Below are positions 1-12,121 of a stretch of DNA of 64,000 nt, one piece after another. The stretch is taken from the NCBI GenBank assembly GCA_032622095.1, contig CP136067.1, forward strand, positions 94,978,707-95,042,706, in the 5' to 3' direction. This stretch comes from Siphonodentalium dalli (Eukaryota > Mollusca > Scaphopoda > Gadilida > Siphonodentaliidae). The notes below the pieces were generated by a model. The model saw only the letters and a program-made list of their open reading frames with translations, was not told the origin of the DNA and made no database searches. Positions within the stretch are counted from its first letter, which is position 1; each line of letters opens with the position of its first letter. The position numbers and the translations under genes were made by a program.

Positions 1-477
1 GCTTTATTATTCATCATACTATATGGGGGAATGACACTATATTATACAATTAAAAATCTAACTCCACATAATTATACAAATGAAGCCTCCTCTCATGTAA
101 TCAAGACAATAAGCTGTTTGGTTATTGGAGTGTTATTAATTATTCTAGCAGTTAGTTTAAACATATTTTATTAGCAAAGAATAGCTAATTGGATTGGGGC
201 ACAAGTTATTGCTAACTTATTGACGCCTCTTTCCAACAAACAATTGACAATTAACAAAAAGAGTTAGGCTTCCTGCCTGCAATACATATAATACAAAGGT
301 ATACAAACAACACTTGTATGATTAAAATATGATAGTAAAGTGGGGTACACGTTAAGATGTCAAAGTGTACTGTTTGCGTCAGAATGAGGGTATGATTGTG
401 GGCCTTCGATCGATGATGTGATATTTTGTTTCCTAATTTATATAATACCATTTCCATTCGCTAGGTTTAATACACTA
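1..477. other. No gene recognised; probable LINE 3' flank
   Basis: AT-rich sequence with no convincing coding signal. It lies just downstream, in minus-strand terms, of the LINE remnant ending at 478, so part of it may be that element's 3' untranslated region. The short open frame at 251-457 on the minus strand has no recognisable domain and is probably non-coding. Confidence 0.4.
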
Positions 478-3135
478 TTAATCATTAAATCGTTGTGTTT
501 CTATGATATACTTTTGAGCAAAAATGAATAACTGGCAATTTATATGCTCAGTCTCATGTGTGGAGCCGAAAAGTATGTTCCCAATGGTCAAGTGTAGTAC
601 GCCCAGTTTAGATATACTATCAAACAGTTTTAATCTTTCATGAATAAAGTAAGGACATTCGAAGAAAAATGATATGCTGTTTCCTCTGGTGCACCGCAAC
701 AGCATTTCGGCGAATCGGCAATATGATTGATATGCTTATCACAATTAAGATTACTACAGTTATTTCGCAATTTAGCGTGTAGTATGTTCCTTTCTCGGCT
801 TCCAACTAGGTAGAAAGGAGGCGGTTTCAATACAACAAACATAGCAGCTATTTTTTTCTCTATATTATCTTTATTTATTTTCTTCTTATTGCCTTTATCG
901 TCACTCTTGGTGAGGTCATCTAGGAATTTGTTCCACTGAATAATCATTGAAGGAAAGAACGATTTATTATAATATTCAGCCTTTCTAGATAAAGAGTTAA
1001 ATCGGTAGGGATATCTGGAAGGATAGTTTGTGTTGTCTCCGTAACGGGCAGGTAATATATCAGTCAAATATTTCGGAGCGTCTCCAGCTTGGATTCGGTT
1101 GAACATTTTGAATTTATGAAATTTTCTTCGTTCTTGCAGTGATTGCCAACCCAATTCTGTAAATAATTTATGTATAGCACACGAGCGAGTTAAGCCCGAT
1201 ACAATTCGAGCCGCATCTATGTGTAATTTGTCTAGCGTATTTAGAAGGGAGTCGGGAGCACAATCCCAGATAATATCTCCATAATCCATAAGAGGAAGAA
1301 TGTAAGATGTGTACATTAGATTTAAGGATTTGCGACTAAGTTTATATTTAATTTTTCTAAGCATGGCTAATCGACCAGAAACACGAGTTACTATATCATT
1401 TATTTGAATGTCCTACCCTAAGTTGGATTGAAAGTTTAAACCTAAGTGTTTTTGTGAGACCGTTTCCTCGAGTTGGGTGCCACCAAAAAGGATTGGGGAG
1501 AATGTTGGGGATTCATTTTGGGGAGATATTTGAAATCTTATCAGGGTAGTTTTGGTGGGGTTGAAATTGACAAGCCATTTTTTGGACCAATCGGTAAGTT
1601 TGTCCAAGTCATTGTTGACTTTAGTAACAAGATGGATCGGATCAGTTTCCGCTGTGTGATGCATGTATCATCAGCATAGAGTCTAGTCAGGGATTCTAAA
1701 TCTTGGTGAATATCATTAACATATATGAGGAACAAGAAAGGTCCGATCACAGAGCCCTGGGGGACTCCAGCTGAAAGTGTTCTGAAAGGGGATGCAGTGT
1801 TATTCAAAATTACCCTTTGCTCTCTGTCCATTAAATAACTCTTGAGCCAAATTAAAAGATCACCGGTAACCCCATACTTCCTAAGTTTGAGAAGTAGTCC
1901 CCTGTGCCACACTCTCTCGAATGCTTTAGAAACATCACAAAATACAGCACAAGTGTGTAAATGTCCTTCGAGAGATCGGCATATGTCATGATGTAACTCT
2001 AGTAACGAAAATGTAGTGCTATGTCCAGGGAGGAAGCCTGATTGTTGTTTATATATCAGCTGATTGATTTCAAAATGTTGAGTTAAAGTTTTCAAGACTA
2101 ATTTTTCAAGTATTTTCCCAACACAGCATAAAAGGGATATTGGGCGGTAATTACCTGCATCAGCAGGATCACCTTTTTTGAAAATTGGAATGACATTTGC
2201 TTGTTTCCATGTCATGGGGAATGTACAAGTATCCATCGATTTTTTGTAAATTATATAAAGAGGTTCCACAATGGCATCAGCAGTCTCCTTCAGCATTCTG
2301 GCGCTTATTCCATCATATCCGTGGGCTTTATTAATCTTGAGAGACCCGATTTCTCGGAGAATATTGTTTTTATCAATAGTCACCGATGATATGGTACTGT
2401 CACATTGTGTAGCAAAATCAGGGAACAGTAAGGTTTGTTGTCGATTTTCCCATTGTTTATGAAGGTATCATTAATTAGGATGGCTTTTTCTGTATCATTA
2501 ACTATAACGGGTGCTTGATTCGTGTTGGAGTTGTTATCTTTATCATATAGGGGAGGAATAGTAGAACGTCTGTTTTTCCCCATCAAGTTGCTGGCTACTT
2601 TCCAAAAAAACTTCGGAGAGTTGGATCTTTCGATATTGTTTTGTAGGTTTGATTCAAATGAACTCTTTGCATATTTTATCATGTTGTTAACTTTTTTCTA
2701 ATTCTCTTAAAGTTATCAAGATCTGAACATTTCTGACTTTTAATAAACGTTCTCCTGGCTCGATCTCTACGACGTAACTCTCTTCTTATATCAGAGTTAA
2801 ACCATATTTTATCATTAGGTCTGATTGACACCTCACTGGTGGGAGTATTTTTTTTAATTATATCCAAGAACATTTCTGTGAAAGTGTTAACAGCATCATC
2901 AATTGAGAGTGGGTGCAATAAGTCGTGCCACTCGACGGCCTGGATCAAACTACGAGCCTGATCAAAATTGCCCTTTTTGTAATTCCAAACGGTTCGCTTG
3001 AATAAAGTATTTAATTAAAAATCAAATGATAAAACTGCATAAACCCCGAAGTGGTCAGAAGTAGACAAGTCAATGGTATCAGCATCGCGACAAACAACAT
3101 TATCGCTTACTAGTATTGGGTCTAATAGAGTCTAA
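478..3135 (-). pseudogene. Broken LINE (endonuclease end, reverse transcriptase, C-terminal domain)
   Basis: Minus-strand fragments in several frames read in order as one non-LTR retrotransposon protein. Around 3018-3130 the end of an AP-type endonuclease is visible (a DPILVSDN-like stretch, then SDHFGVYAV). A linker follows (2679-2948, 2380-2682), then reverse transcriptase at 1541-2383 with the motifs ARMLKE, NYRPISLL, VFCDVSKAF, VPQGSVIGP and the catalytic YADD at 1668-1679. The thumb/C-terminal region is at 630-1664 and the final part at 478-705, with a Cys-rich CCCGAPEE segment. At least four frame changes separate these pieces, including one right after YADD near 1662 and one near 665, so it is not functional. 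The copy is 5'-truncated near 3135. It resembles the Jockey/CR1 group, but the clade cannot be fixed by eye. It sits in the same orientation as the ENaC-like gene, apparently in a downstream intron. Confidence 0.85.
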
Positions 3136-3401
3136 TAGATTCTAGGTCTAATAGATTCTAGCAGTTCTTGGTACATAAAGGGACAACAAAGAAAATAATA
3201 TTTTCAACCTCCCAAATGTATTATAAACCATTGTTTTTGTCATCTCTTAATAATTGCGCAGATTCTGCAAACAATGAAGATTATGATATGTGAAATTCAA
3301 GATTTTTCGCCAGATAGATCCAGAGAAATACTTTGTTGTGAATCTCTTGCCATATTTGGCTGTAATTATGCAAAACATGCATCTCCTTCTTAAAATATTA
3401 C

Positions 3402-3592
3402 CTGTCTAGATTACTCATAATTCTCTTGTATCTGTCTTTCATCTCTTCTGTTTCATCCCTTGGTCCGATCCAGTCATCGTCGTCGCCATCGTCATCCTCA
3501 TCCTCAATAATATCGTAGTAATCGAAGTCACCATTGTCTGTTAGGTTTTTCTCAAACTCATCCCAATGAGCATCAAAATCATATTCAGCGTC
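3402..3592 (-). CDS. Internal exon of a degenerin/ENaC-like channel gene (acidic extracellular segment)
   Basis: On the minus strand a pyrimidine-rich acceptor ending TTTTAG precedes an open exon of 191 bp, which ends CAG followed by the donor GTAATA. It is open in one frame from its first base. It encodes about 63 residues, strongly acidic (a run of Asp/Glu near ...IIEDEDDDGDDDDW), then a basic helix-like end (EEMKDRYKRIMSNL). Its start phase (0) matches the end phase of the exon at 8212-8592, so the two join cleanly; it ends in phase 2. In ASC-family channels the sequence after TM1 is extracellular, so this would be an acidic extracellular insertion. Exon status is inferred from splice signals and phase. 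The segment alone has no diagnostic family motif. The following exon lies beyond the window or beyond the inserted LINE. Confidence 0.65.
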
Positions 3593-3599
3593 CTAAAAG

Positions 3600-5640
3600 G
3601 AGTGATGTGAACATATACTATTCTCAATCTGAATTTGAACAAATTTATCTTCACTTGATTATTGTTCCCTGTAGGATTAGGGTTAGGGTTGTGTTTAATG
3701 TTCGAGATAAGATAGGGTTAAGTTTAGGCTTAGGGTATGGTTACAGCCGATGTTAGGACATGACTTTGATTACTGATATTGAGTTACATGTATAATTATG
3801 GTTAGGGTTACACACATGGTTGTTGTTAGGTTAGGGTTATGGTTACAGCCGATGTTAGGACATGACTTTGATTACTGATATTGAGTTACATGTATAATTA
3901 TGGTTAGGGTTACACACATGGTTGTTGTTAGGTCAGAGTTATGGTTACAGCGGATGTTAGGACAGGACTTTGATTACTGATATAGAGTTACATGTATACT
4001 TATGGTTAGGGCGGCATATGTGGTATTTGTTAGGTAATGGTTATGATTGCAGCCGATGTTAGGACAGGACATTGATTACTGATATAGAGTTACGTGTATA
4101 ATTATGGTTAGGGTTACACATATGGTTGTTGTTAGGTTAGGATTATGGTTGCAGCCGATGTTAGGACAGGACTTTGATTACTGATATAGAGCTACATAAA
4201 TAATTATGGTTAGGTGCTACATATGTGTTTTGTTAGGTCAGAGTTATGTTTGCAGCCGATGTTAGGACAGGACGTTGATTACTGATATAGAGTTACGTGT
4301 ATAATTATGGTTAGGGTTACATATATGGTTGTTGTTGGGTTATGGTTACATATGATTGTTTGTCTCAGGGTTATGGTTACATCCGATGTTAGGACAAGAC
4401 GTTGGTTACTGATATAGAGTTACATGTATAATTATGGTTAGGGTTACATACATGGTTGTTGTTAGGTTAGGGTTACATATATATGGTTGCTGTTAGGTTA
4501 GCGTTACAGATATGATTGTTAGGCTTAGGGTTATGGTTACAACCGATGTTAGGACAGGACTTTGGTTACTGATATAGAGTTACATGTATAATTATGGTTA
4601 GTGTTGCATACATGGTTGTTGTTAGGTTAGGGTTACATTAGTGGTTGTTGTTAGGTTAGGGTTACATATATGGTTGTTGTTATGTTAGGGTTATGGTTAT
4701 ATACGATGTTAGGAGTTGGATTACTGATATAGAGTTACACGCATAATTATTGTTAGGTATATATGGTTGTCGTTAGGTTAGGGTTATGGTTACATCCGAT
4801 TTTAGGACTTTGGTTACTGATATAGACGTGCATGTAAACTTATGGTTAGGGTTACATATATGGTTGTTGTCAGGTTAGGGTTATGGCAACAGCCGATGTT
4901 ACGACTTGAATTACTGATATATAGTTACATGTATAATTATGATTAGGGTTACATACATGGTTGTTGTCAGGTTAGGGTTATGGTTACAGCCGATTGTTGA
5001 ACAGGACTTTGATTACTGATATACAGCTACATGCATAATTATGGTTCGTGATACATATATGGTTGTTGTTAGGTTACGTTTATGATTACAGCCGATATTA
5101 GGACTTTGATTACTGATATAGAGCTACATGTATAATGATGGGTAGGGTTACAATTATGGTTGTTGTTAGGTTAGGGTTATGGTTATGGTTACAGTCGATG
5201 TTAGGACAGGACTTTGGTTACTGATATAGACGTGCATGTATAATTTTGTTTATGGTTATATATATGGTTGTTGTTAGGTTAGGTTTGCGGTTACAGCCGA
5301 TGTTAAGACAGGACTTTGATTACTGATATAGAGTTACAAGTATAATTATGGTTATGGTCACATGTATGGTTATTGTTAGGTTAGGGTTATTGTTGCGGAC
5401 GAAGTTGGGACTTGAACTACAGATATAGAGCTACTTGTATAATTATAGTTAGGGTTACATATATAATGGTTGTTGTTAGGTTAGGGTTATGGTTACACGC
5501 GATGTTACGACTTGGATCACTGATGTAAAGCTACATGTATAATTTTTATGTTTAGGATTACATATATGGTTGTTTTTAGGTTACATAAGGAATTGTTATT
5601 ATGTATATGGTAATTTGTTATCTATCAGGTAGAGAGGGAG
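3600..5640. repeat. Telomere-like ~100-bp tandem repeat inside an intron
   Basis: About twenty degenerate copies of a roughly 100-bp unit: GGTTAGGGTTATGG, then a CAGCCGATGTTAGGACAGGA part, then TTGATTACTGATATAGAG, then TACATGTATAATTATGG. Each unit contains GTTAGGG strings like telomere repeats, but the long unit shows this is an interstitial minisatellite. It fills most of the first half of the intron between the two ENaC-like exons, and the same unit reappears at 7370-7900. Confidence 0.85.
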
Positions 5641-5737
5641 AGCGACAGTAAGCACATGGATTTTCTTGTGTCATTCTCCCCATGTATCATCAAGGGTCCC
5701 TGTAAAATGTACATATGACTTATTCTGGGATTTTACG

Positions 5738-6094
5738 TTAACCCTTTACCCAACAGAACGGCCCTGTGCCAATGCATTCTCTTATATATGCGAGTCGACC
5801 ATATGTCGCCTCGCATATATAAGAGAATGCATCGGCTTAACACATTAAAAATTATAAAATTGTTAAAGAATGTAAGAAAAAATGGTAAAAAGTGTTTTTT
5901 AGGCCAATGGTCGACTCGCATATATAAGAGAATGCATTGACACAGGGCATAACTGTAACCATCACAATGTGGTCAATGAGCCGGTTCCAATGATATCCAT
6001 ATTTGTATGGTTTTATTGAGACAGACCCAAGATAATTTAGGCTGTTGCAGCTTTATTTGGCCGTTTTTGGCCGGTTTGTTGGGTAAAGGGTTAA
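5738..6094. mobile_element. TTAA-flanked twin-hairpin MITE, copy A
   Basis: Bounded by TTAA on both sides, with terminal inverted repeats beginning AACCCTTTACCCAACA and ending TGTTGGGTAAAGGGTT. Inside lies a palindrome of about 70 bp (stem CCAATGCATTCTCTTATATA...), followed by a partly degraded second one, then a conserved unique right part (TGTGGTCAATGAGCCGGTT...). No protein is encoded. TTAA targets suggest mobilisation by a piggyBac-type transposase; that is an inference. Confidence 0.85.
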
Positions 6095-6149
6095 TATCGG
6101 GGCCTGACAGTAGATAGATATGTCAGATATTACATGAGTTGTGTGTATT

Positions 6150-6610
6150 AAGAATGAGAGGAGATATCAGGAGAAGAATATGAGGATGGAGGGGAGTGAT
6201 GGAGGGGGAGATGACGGAGTGGGAAATGATAGAGGGGAGATAGAGATGATAGAGGGAACGATAGAGGGGGTGATGGATGGGAAGATGGTGGAGGGGGTAC
6301 GATAGAGGGGGATATGATAGAGGTGGAGATGATAGATGGGAGATGGAGGGGACGATGGAGGGGGATGCTATATGGGATATGATATAAGGGGATGATGGAT
6401 GGGGAGATGATGGAGGGGATATGATAGAGGGGCGATGATGGAGGGGGAGATGCTAGAGGGGAGATGATAGAAGGGGATGATAGAGGGGTGATGGGTGGAG
6501 AGATGATGGAGGGGGAGATGATAGCGGGGAGATGATGGAGGGGGAGATGATAGAGGGGGATGATGGAGATGGGTGATAGAGGGTTAAACGATTGAGGGGG
6601 AAGAGGGCAA
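6150..6610. repeat. Purine-rich minisatellite
   Basis: Irregular tandem array of units like GATGATAGAGGGGGA and GATGGAGGGG, almost pure purine on the plus strand. It lies between two MITE copies in the ENaC-like intron. Non-B (triplex) structure is possible; no coding signal. Confidence 0.8.
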
Positions 6611-6837
6611 GCTAGGTTTTTGTTAGGTTATGGTTCCTGTTATTTAAAGGGTATACTGCACTCAAATGTTGTTCTTGTTTTCTATATTCTTATAATAAGG
6701 TAACCAGATGTCCACGCACTGCTTTCTTTTTGTTTAAATCGTCAAAAGTATGTAGTACTATACACGGTTCAGAGCGAAGACATCTTTATAGATGTTTCTT
6801 CTCATGGTCGACATGGGCAATTTTACGCGACCGCTGA

Positions 6838-7237
6838 TTAAAACTTTACCCAACAAACCGGCCAAAACCGGCCAAATAAAGCTTCAACAGCCTAAAATAT
6901 CTTCGGTCTGTCTCAATAGAACCATACAAATATGGATATCATTGGAACCGGCTCCTTGACCACATTGTGATAGTTACAGTTAGCCCTGTGCCAATGCATT
7001 CTCTTATATATGCGAGTCGACCATAGGTCGCCTCGCATATATAAGAGAATGCATTGGCCTAAAATAAATCTTTTTTTTAACACTTTTTACCATTTTTTCT
7101 TACATTCTTTAACAATTTTATAATTTTTAATGTGTTAAGCCAATGCATTCTCTTATATATGCGAGGCGACCTATGGTCGACTCGCATATATAAGAGAATG
7201 CATTGGCACAGGGCCCTTCTGTTGGGTAAAGGGTTAA
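6838..7237. mobile_element. TTAA-flanked twin-hairpin MITE, copy B
   Basis: Same family as the copy at 5738-6094 but in opposite orientation: the unique CCGGTTCC part is on the left and the two ~70-bp hairpins on the right. Both hairpins are intact (6990-7055 and 7137-7206), each with a 26-bp stem ending in CCAATGCATTCTC. The outer ends are TTAA plus ACTTTACCCAACA and TGTTGGGTAAAGGGTTAA. Confidence 0.85.
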
Positions 7238-7369
7238 AACTTCGAACTGACACAAACGAAACGATCTAATTTTATCGAAAATTATAAGAAACAAAACACG
7301 TATTTTCTGCGCAATATATATGTAGACAATCATATATAGAACTAGTTTATGTCACGCTTGGTGTTCAAC

Positions 7370-7900
7370 ATATGTTCAGTAATTATGTTTAGGGTTATAT
7401 ATATGGTTGTTGTTATGTTAGGTTTACGGTTACAGCCGATGTTAAGACAGGACTGATATAGAGTTACATGTATACTTATGGTTAGGGTTACATATATGGT
7501 TGTTGTTAGGTTATGGTTACATATATGGTTGTTGTTAGGTTAGAGTTACACATGTGGTTGTTGTTAGGTTAGGGTTACCTATATGGTGTTGTTAGGCTTA
7601 GTGTTATGGTTACATCCGATGTTAGGACAGGACTTTGATTACCGATATAGAGTTACATGTATAATTATGGTTGGTGTTATATATATGATTGTTGTCAGGT
7701 TAGGGTTACATATATGGTTGATGTTAGGTTAGGGTTACATATATGGTTGTTGTTAGGTTAGGGTTACATATATGGTTGTTGTTTGGCTAGAGTTACATAT
7801 ATGGTTGTTGTTAGGTTAGGTTTATGGTTACAGCTGATGTTAGGACAGGAGTTTGGTTACTGATATAGAGTTACATAGAGAACTAGTTTATGTCATGATT
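7370..7900. repeat. Second block of the ~100-bp telomere-like repeat
   Basis: Same unit as at 3600-5640 (TATGGTTGTTGTTAGGTTAGGGTTA, CCGATGTTAGGACAGGA). Here some subunits are shortened, so that a ~30-bp TTACATATATGGTTGTTGTTAGG module repeats several times in a row. Confidence 0.8.
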
Positions 7901-8017
7901 GGTGTTCAACATATGTTCAGTGAAACAAAGTGAAAAAAGTCATGTTGCATTAGTTTCAGTGCGTGCGTGTATATACTTCATGTAAGAATACATGAAACCA
8001 CGCATCACCATTTATTC

Positions 8018-8140
8018 TCCATATGTGTTAGGGTTAGGGTTATGGTTATGGTTAGGGTTATGGTCATGGTTATGGTTATGGTTATGGTTATGGCTAGTGT
8101 TAGGGCTAGGGTTAGGGTTAGAATTATGGTTAGTGTATTC
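8018..8140. repeat. Short TTAGGG/TTATGG telomere-like tract
   Basis: About 20 tandem hexamers alternating GTTAGG and GTTATGG types. It is interstitial (inside the ENaC-like intron, 70 bp from an exon), not a chromosome end. Open frames through it give meaningless MVMVMV-type translations. Confidence 0.8.
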
Positions 8141-8211
8141 TTACATGAAGGACATACCGGTTGTTGTTACTACATGTAGTTATATGGGGCCTGAATAAAC
8201 CTTTAACTCAC

Positions 8212-8592
8212 ATCAATGTGCTCTAGCCGCTTATCGGGGTCAATGCTGTCAACAAGCTCCTGAAGCTCCGTTGAGCGCCACGCCTCGTTTTTTTTCACAG
8301 CATTCACGTTACAGAACGTCACAGCAGGTAGTTTCTGGACACTGAATCCCAGCGACAGTTTGGTTTGTATCGGATATTGATAGTAGAGATCTATGAGAGT
8401 GTACACGTGGAAGACACTGATCACTATTGCGGCTATGGTCAGGAGCACCCAGATCATACGTGCTATCATCAATTTTGATTGAAATGCGTATGGAATCCCC
8501 TGCATCGATGTTCTGTTAGCGAATCGATGAACAATTTTGCGAAAGGATGCATGCTCTCTTGGCTCTTTTGATCCCACTATAGATGACGCTTT
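8212..8592 (-). CDS. Degenerin/ENaC (ASC) family channel: exon with N-terminal gating region and TM1
   Basis: Minus-strand exon of 127 whole codons between the acceptor CATTTTCTCAG and the donor GTGAGT (phase 0 at both ends). The translation carries the hallmark N-terminus of amiloride-sensitive sodium channel relatives: a cytosolic segment with FANRTSMQGIPYA (the 'HG' gating motif region), a hydrophobic first transmembrane helix (MIWVLLTIAAIVISVFHVYTL), and the start of the extracellular domain with LPAVTFCNVN, the conserved Cys region after TM1. The exon carrying the initiator codon lies upstream and was not found. Such channels are trimeric Na+ channels of the plasma membrane, gated by peptides, acid, bile acids or force; which applies here cannot be told. 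The conserved His of the HG motif is Gln. Confidence 0.9.
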
Positions 8593-10831
8593 CTGAGAAA
8601 ATGAAAAGGTGAAAGAATGCAAAAATGTTATAATGTTCTAAAATAATGACAAGGTCTGTCCCCAGTTCGATGACAAAATATAAAAAAAATAATAGGAAAA
8701 CAATATCTTTTTAGCGGTAGAAGCTCTTTTAGAAAATCTCTAAGACTCGAAATTATTTTATCATAACTCTTAAATCCCAGCCCTTTGTTCTATAATCCCA
8801 ATAGGTACTTCGTAATCTAAATGTTCGTGTCTTCACAAGTTATGTATAAAATAATCGCCCAGCTCTCGAATGTTCGGAAAAATAATCACCGAGGCGTAAC
8901 GAATGTGTTGTTTTTACTAAGCTAACAACCGGGAGCGAGTATGAAAAATCCACATACATGTTACTTAGATTTCTGGAAAATTATATTCGATTATAATGCA
9001 ATGACAAGTGCATGTGTCATGGTTTGCGCTGCATGGATATCCAGACAAAAACCTAAACTCCAAGCTTAGGACAACACACACAGTGTGTACCTCGCGATGA
9101 AAATAAATAAGCAGAACCCGGGGGCATCCCATAACCTTTGTTAAAATGTTCAACAGTTAGATATTTCCTAATTGAATCACCTATACTTCAATTTTCCGCG
9201 TGAAATTTGGTGTAAAATAGGTATTATATAATATTCCAGGGGGTGGGTAAATTCAACTTTTCCCAGAAATTTAGTTTCTTTGTCTTTAATGGTACTTTCA
9301 TTTCAATCCCCCTGGGCACCACTAACGGCACCACCAACTTTTACCAAATATTTTTTAAAAGATGGAAGTTCCATGCCTGACATAACATCGGGTAGTTTGA
9401 TTTCCTGCCAGTGTGCATATTTGTTGTATTAGACCAAGAATCGAATATTTTCCTATTTTCGTTTAAATTCGTGGAGAAAAGTGCCCATCATTGAATGGGG
9501 TGGTGCTAATATAATTTCCCAGACATGGAAATTTCGCCCTGGTTCAAGGGGTGCAGTTGGTGGACACATAACAAACGGAGACCATCTAGCCACGCCCCTG
9601 GGGATTTGAAGAGATTAAATTAATTAGCTTCCATGCGGGTGCTTTTTCGTTGGGCACCGGAGGCCAGTAATGGCTTATTTGATTACATCGTGCCATCCGT
9701 TTTTGTTTATTTGAGGACGGTATCGGTCTGCATTCTAATGGAAGAGAAGACAGACTCTCGCATCAGCTAACTATATCATTTTAGTTTTAGACAACAGTAC
9801 TGATATGGGAAATTTCCATGTATCTAATAGAGCGGATGTCCGGCTATCCACAGGAGCACAATAGAATGCTAATGAATTTCCAGATGTGGACCTATTCTGC
9901 ACTACATGTTAAAATGATGTATGTTTGTGTTGTATTTTATTTTTTGAATGTGCAAATAATATGTACACTGAAAACTTTATTTCCTTCTATTTCAGACTCC
10001 TAATTCAACACATAGGGTATTGCAATGGTTGAACTTGCACGTTTCTCGGATAGCGAGTGCGAACTACATGTACAGGACATACTTCAGCAATTCGATTCAC
10101 CTGGTCATAGTCTGTATGTGATGTGAGGCGCCGAAATTTCAAATCATACGGATGACACGCCACAGGGCGGTTTAAAGTAACAGAATACACATATTCTATC
10201 GGTATAAGAGTTAATACCAAGCAACGGTGAAAACTTAGATTTAGACTAAGAATACAATTAAATATTGTCGCGAAAATAAATTCGGATAAATTTCGAAATT
10301 TACCAACGTTGAAAATGGAATATCGAAATTTATCGCATAAATGTCGAAATTTATCAACATTTATTAATAGAGTAAACGTGAATAAAAATTCGAACATTTA
10401 TCGCAATTTATGCTACCCGTAAATTCCTGTAAATTTGGAAGTTTATTTAATCATAAATTCGACATTAAATACCAATAAATTTCGGAATTTATGAAGTGCA
10501 TACATTCGGATGAATGTGAAATTTATTGCATTTATTAATAATTTATCTGAAGCATAAATCCCAGTTTCCGTGTAGTGTATGTTAGTTGATAGAGAGGTAA
10601 TGTCAGAGTGTTCTCCATATTGATGGAGTTTTATATGCACACTGGAGGAAACTATTTTCCTGACAATAATTTATAAGTTGACCAATTTTGATGCCAGTGA
10701 GCCAGAATTTTGATGTTATTAGGCCAGAGTAGCCACACAATATGACACCTCTCAGTTCCGTTTCAATGTTCTGCCCATTTCCGTTAAAAAAGGCCAGAAT
10801 GCCAAAAGAAGTTTTCGGCAAATTGCCATAC
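8593..10831. other. No gene recognised (upstream intron or flank of the ENaC-like gene)
   Basis: No exon with recognisable coding content was found on either strand. It contains AT-rich stretches, including a run of AAATTTATCG/AAATTTCGA-type words at 10240-10560 that looks like degenerate low-complexity repeat. The upstream exon of the ENaC-like gene may be hidden here. Confidence 0.4.
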
Positions 10832-11075
10832 TTAACCCGTTCATAACTGTTCCAAAACCCCGTGCCAATTCATTCTCTTATATATGCGAGGTACCCATTG
10901 GGAGCCTCGCATATATAAGAGAATACATTGGCCTAACAATATCTACATTGACGTTGTAAGCCAGTGCATTCTCTTATATATGCGAGGTTCCCTATATGAG
11001 ACTCGCATATTTAAGAGAAAACGCATTGGCACAGTGTCTTTGATGCAGCACCAGCGGTTAACATAACAGGGTTAA
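10832..11075. mobile_element. Divergent relative of the twin-hairpin MITE
   Basis: TTAA at both ends, with weak inverted ends (TTAACCCGTT... and ...ACAGGGTTAA). It holds two hairpins with stems CATTCTCTTATATATGCGAG, as in the other five copies, but loop sequences and everything outside the stems differ. It is an older member or a sister family. Confidence 0.65.
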
Positions 11076-11865
11076 CAAAAACTGTTCATGCCGCATAATG
11101 TACTGTGACAACCAGAATATAATATTAAGTTGTCAGTTGATTTTGTAACATAATCAAAATTAAATGGGTCACAATTTGCTACCTTTTCGGAACAGCCGAG
11201 AATAAAATTCGGAATATATAAGAAAAATCAACTTCTTTCCAAATTTGTTTGCCATTTTGCAAGCCATCTTGAGTAATGTCGTATAAAACACACACGGCAG
11301 TGTGATACATTTCACACATATTTAAATAATAATCACCATTCATACCAAAGATAGTTTCATTTTACTTGAAAAAATAGTCCAAACATGAAAAGTGAAAAAA
11401 TTTCAATCATTCTTGTAATGTCAGTGGTTACAATAGCAACAATTAACCAAGGAATGCAAATATTGATCTAAAACAACAAATTCCACATACATTACTGGTC
11501 GAAAATCAGTCTACCAGAACAATTTCAACCTATTGTTGGTGTGAAATTTCCAACTAATATTGTGTCATGTATGAAATTTCCAACTGGTGATCAATTTGAC
11601 CATAGTAACTGTTGGCGCGGGCGGGTCCACATGTCGCCACACCCCTGTATGGTTGGTAACGTGATATACACCACAGCCCGGCGAACCAAACCAAGTCCAC
11701 AACACTAGAACATTTCACATGGGGTTTCAATGGGGGTTGGGTCATCGGATTTGCCTCAAAACCATACTAACTTTTGTCATATATGCATGTACAATTAACA
11801 TAGGCGTGTAACTATTTCCAAATAACGTGAGCATGCTCTTTTTAATTAAATAGAATGTCTTTATA
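11076..11865. other. No gene recognised
   Basis: AT-rich sequence without convincing exons. Words such as AATTTCCAACTG recur here and at 23.1, 25.2 and 52.4 kb, suggesting an old dispersed repeat. Confidence 0.35.
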
Positions 11866-12121
11866 CATGCATTATGTAGCACATGCGAATATGCTACGCA
11901 TAATGTAGGACATGTGAACATGCCATGCTTTATGTAGAGCGACACGTGAACATGCATGTATTATGAAGGATAAGCGAACATGCCATGTATTATCCGGAGC
12001 TACATGCGAACATGCCATGGATTATGTAGGACATGTGAGCTTGCCACACATTATGTAGAGCTACATGTGAACATGCCACGCATTATGTAGAGCGACATGT
12101 GAACATGCCATGCATTATGTA
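11866..12121. repeat. 32-bp satellite, diverged left edge
   Basis: Degenerate copies of the unit that forms the main array at 14503-17479 (CATTATGTAGAGCTACATGT + GAACATGCCATG). Monomers here are more diverged than those in the core, as expected at an array edge. The array is cut by the transposon at 12122. Confidence 0.85.

Noticed and set aside
3600-8140. Chromosome end (telomere)
   Set aside because: TTAGGG-like strings are embedded in a 100-bp unit or mixed with TTATGG, and coding exons flank the region on both sides.
7967-8198. Small membrane protein rich in MVMV/LWLWLW
   Set aside because: It is a direct translation of the GTTATGG/GTTAGGG tract in two frames.
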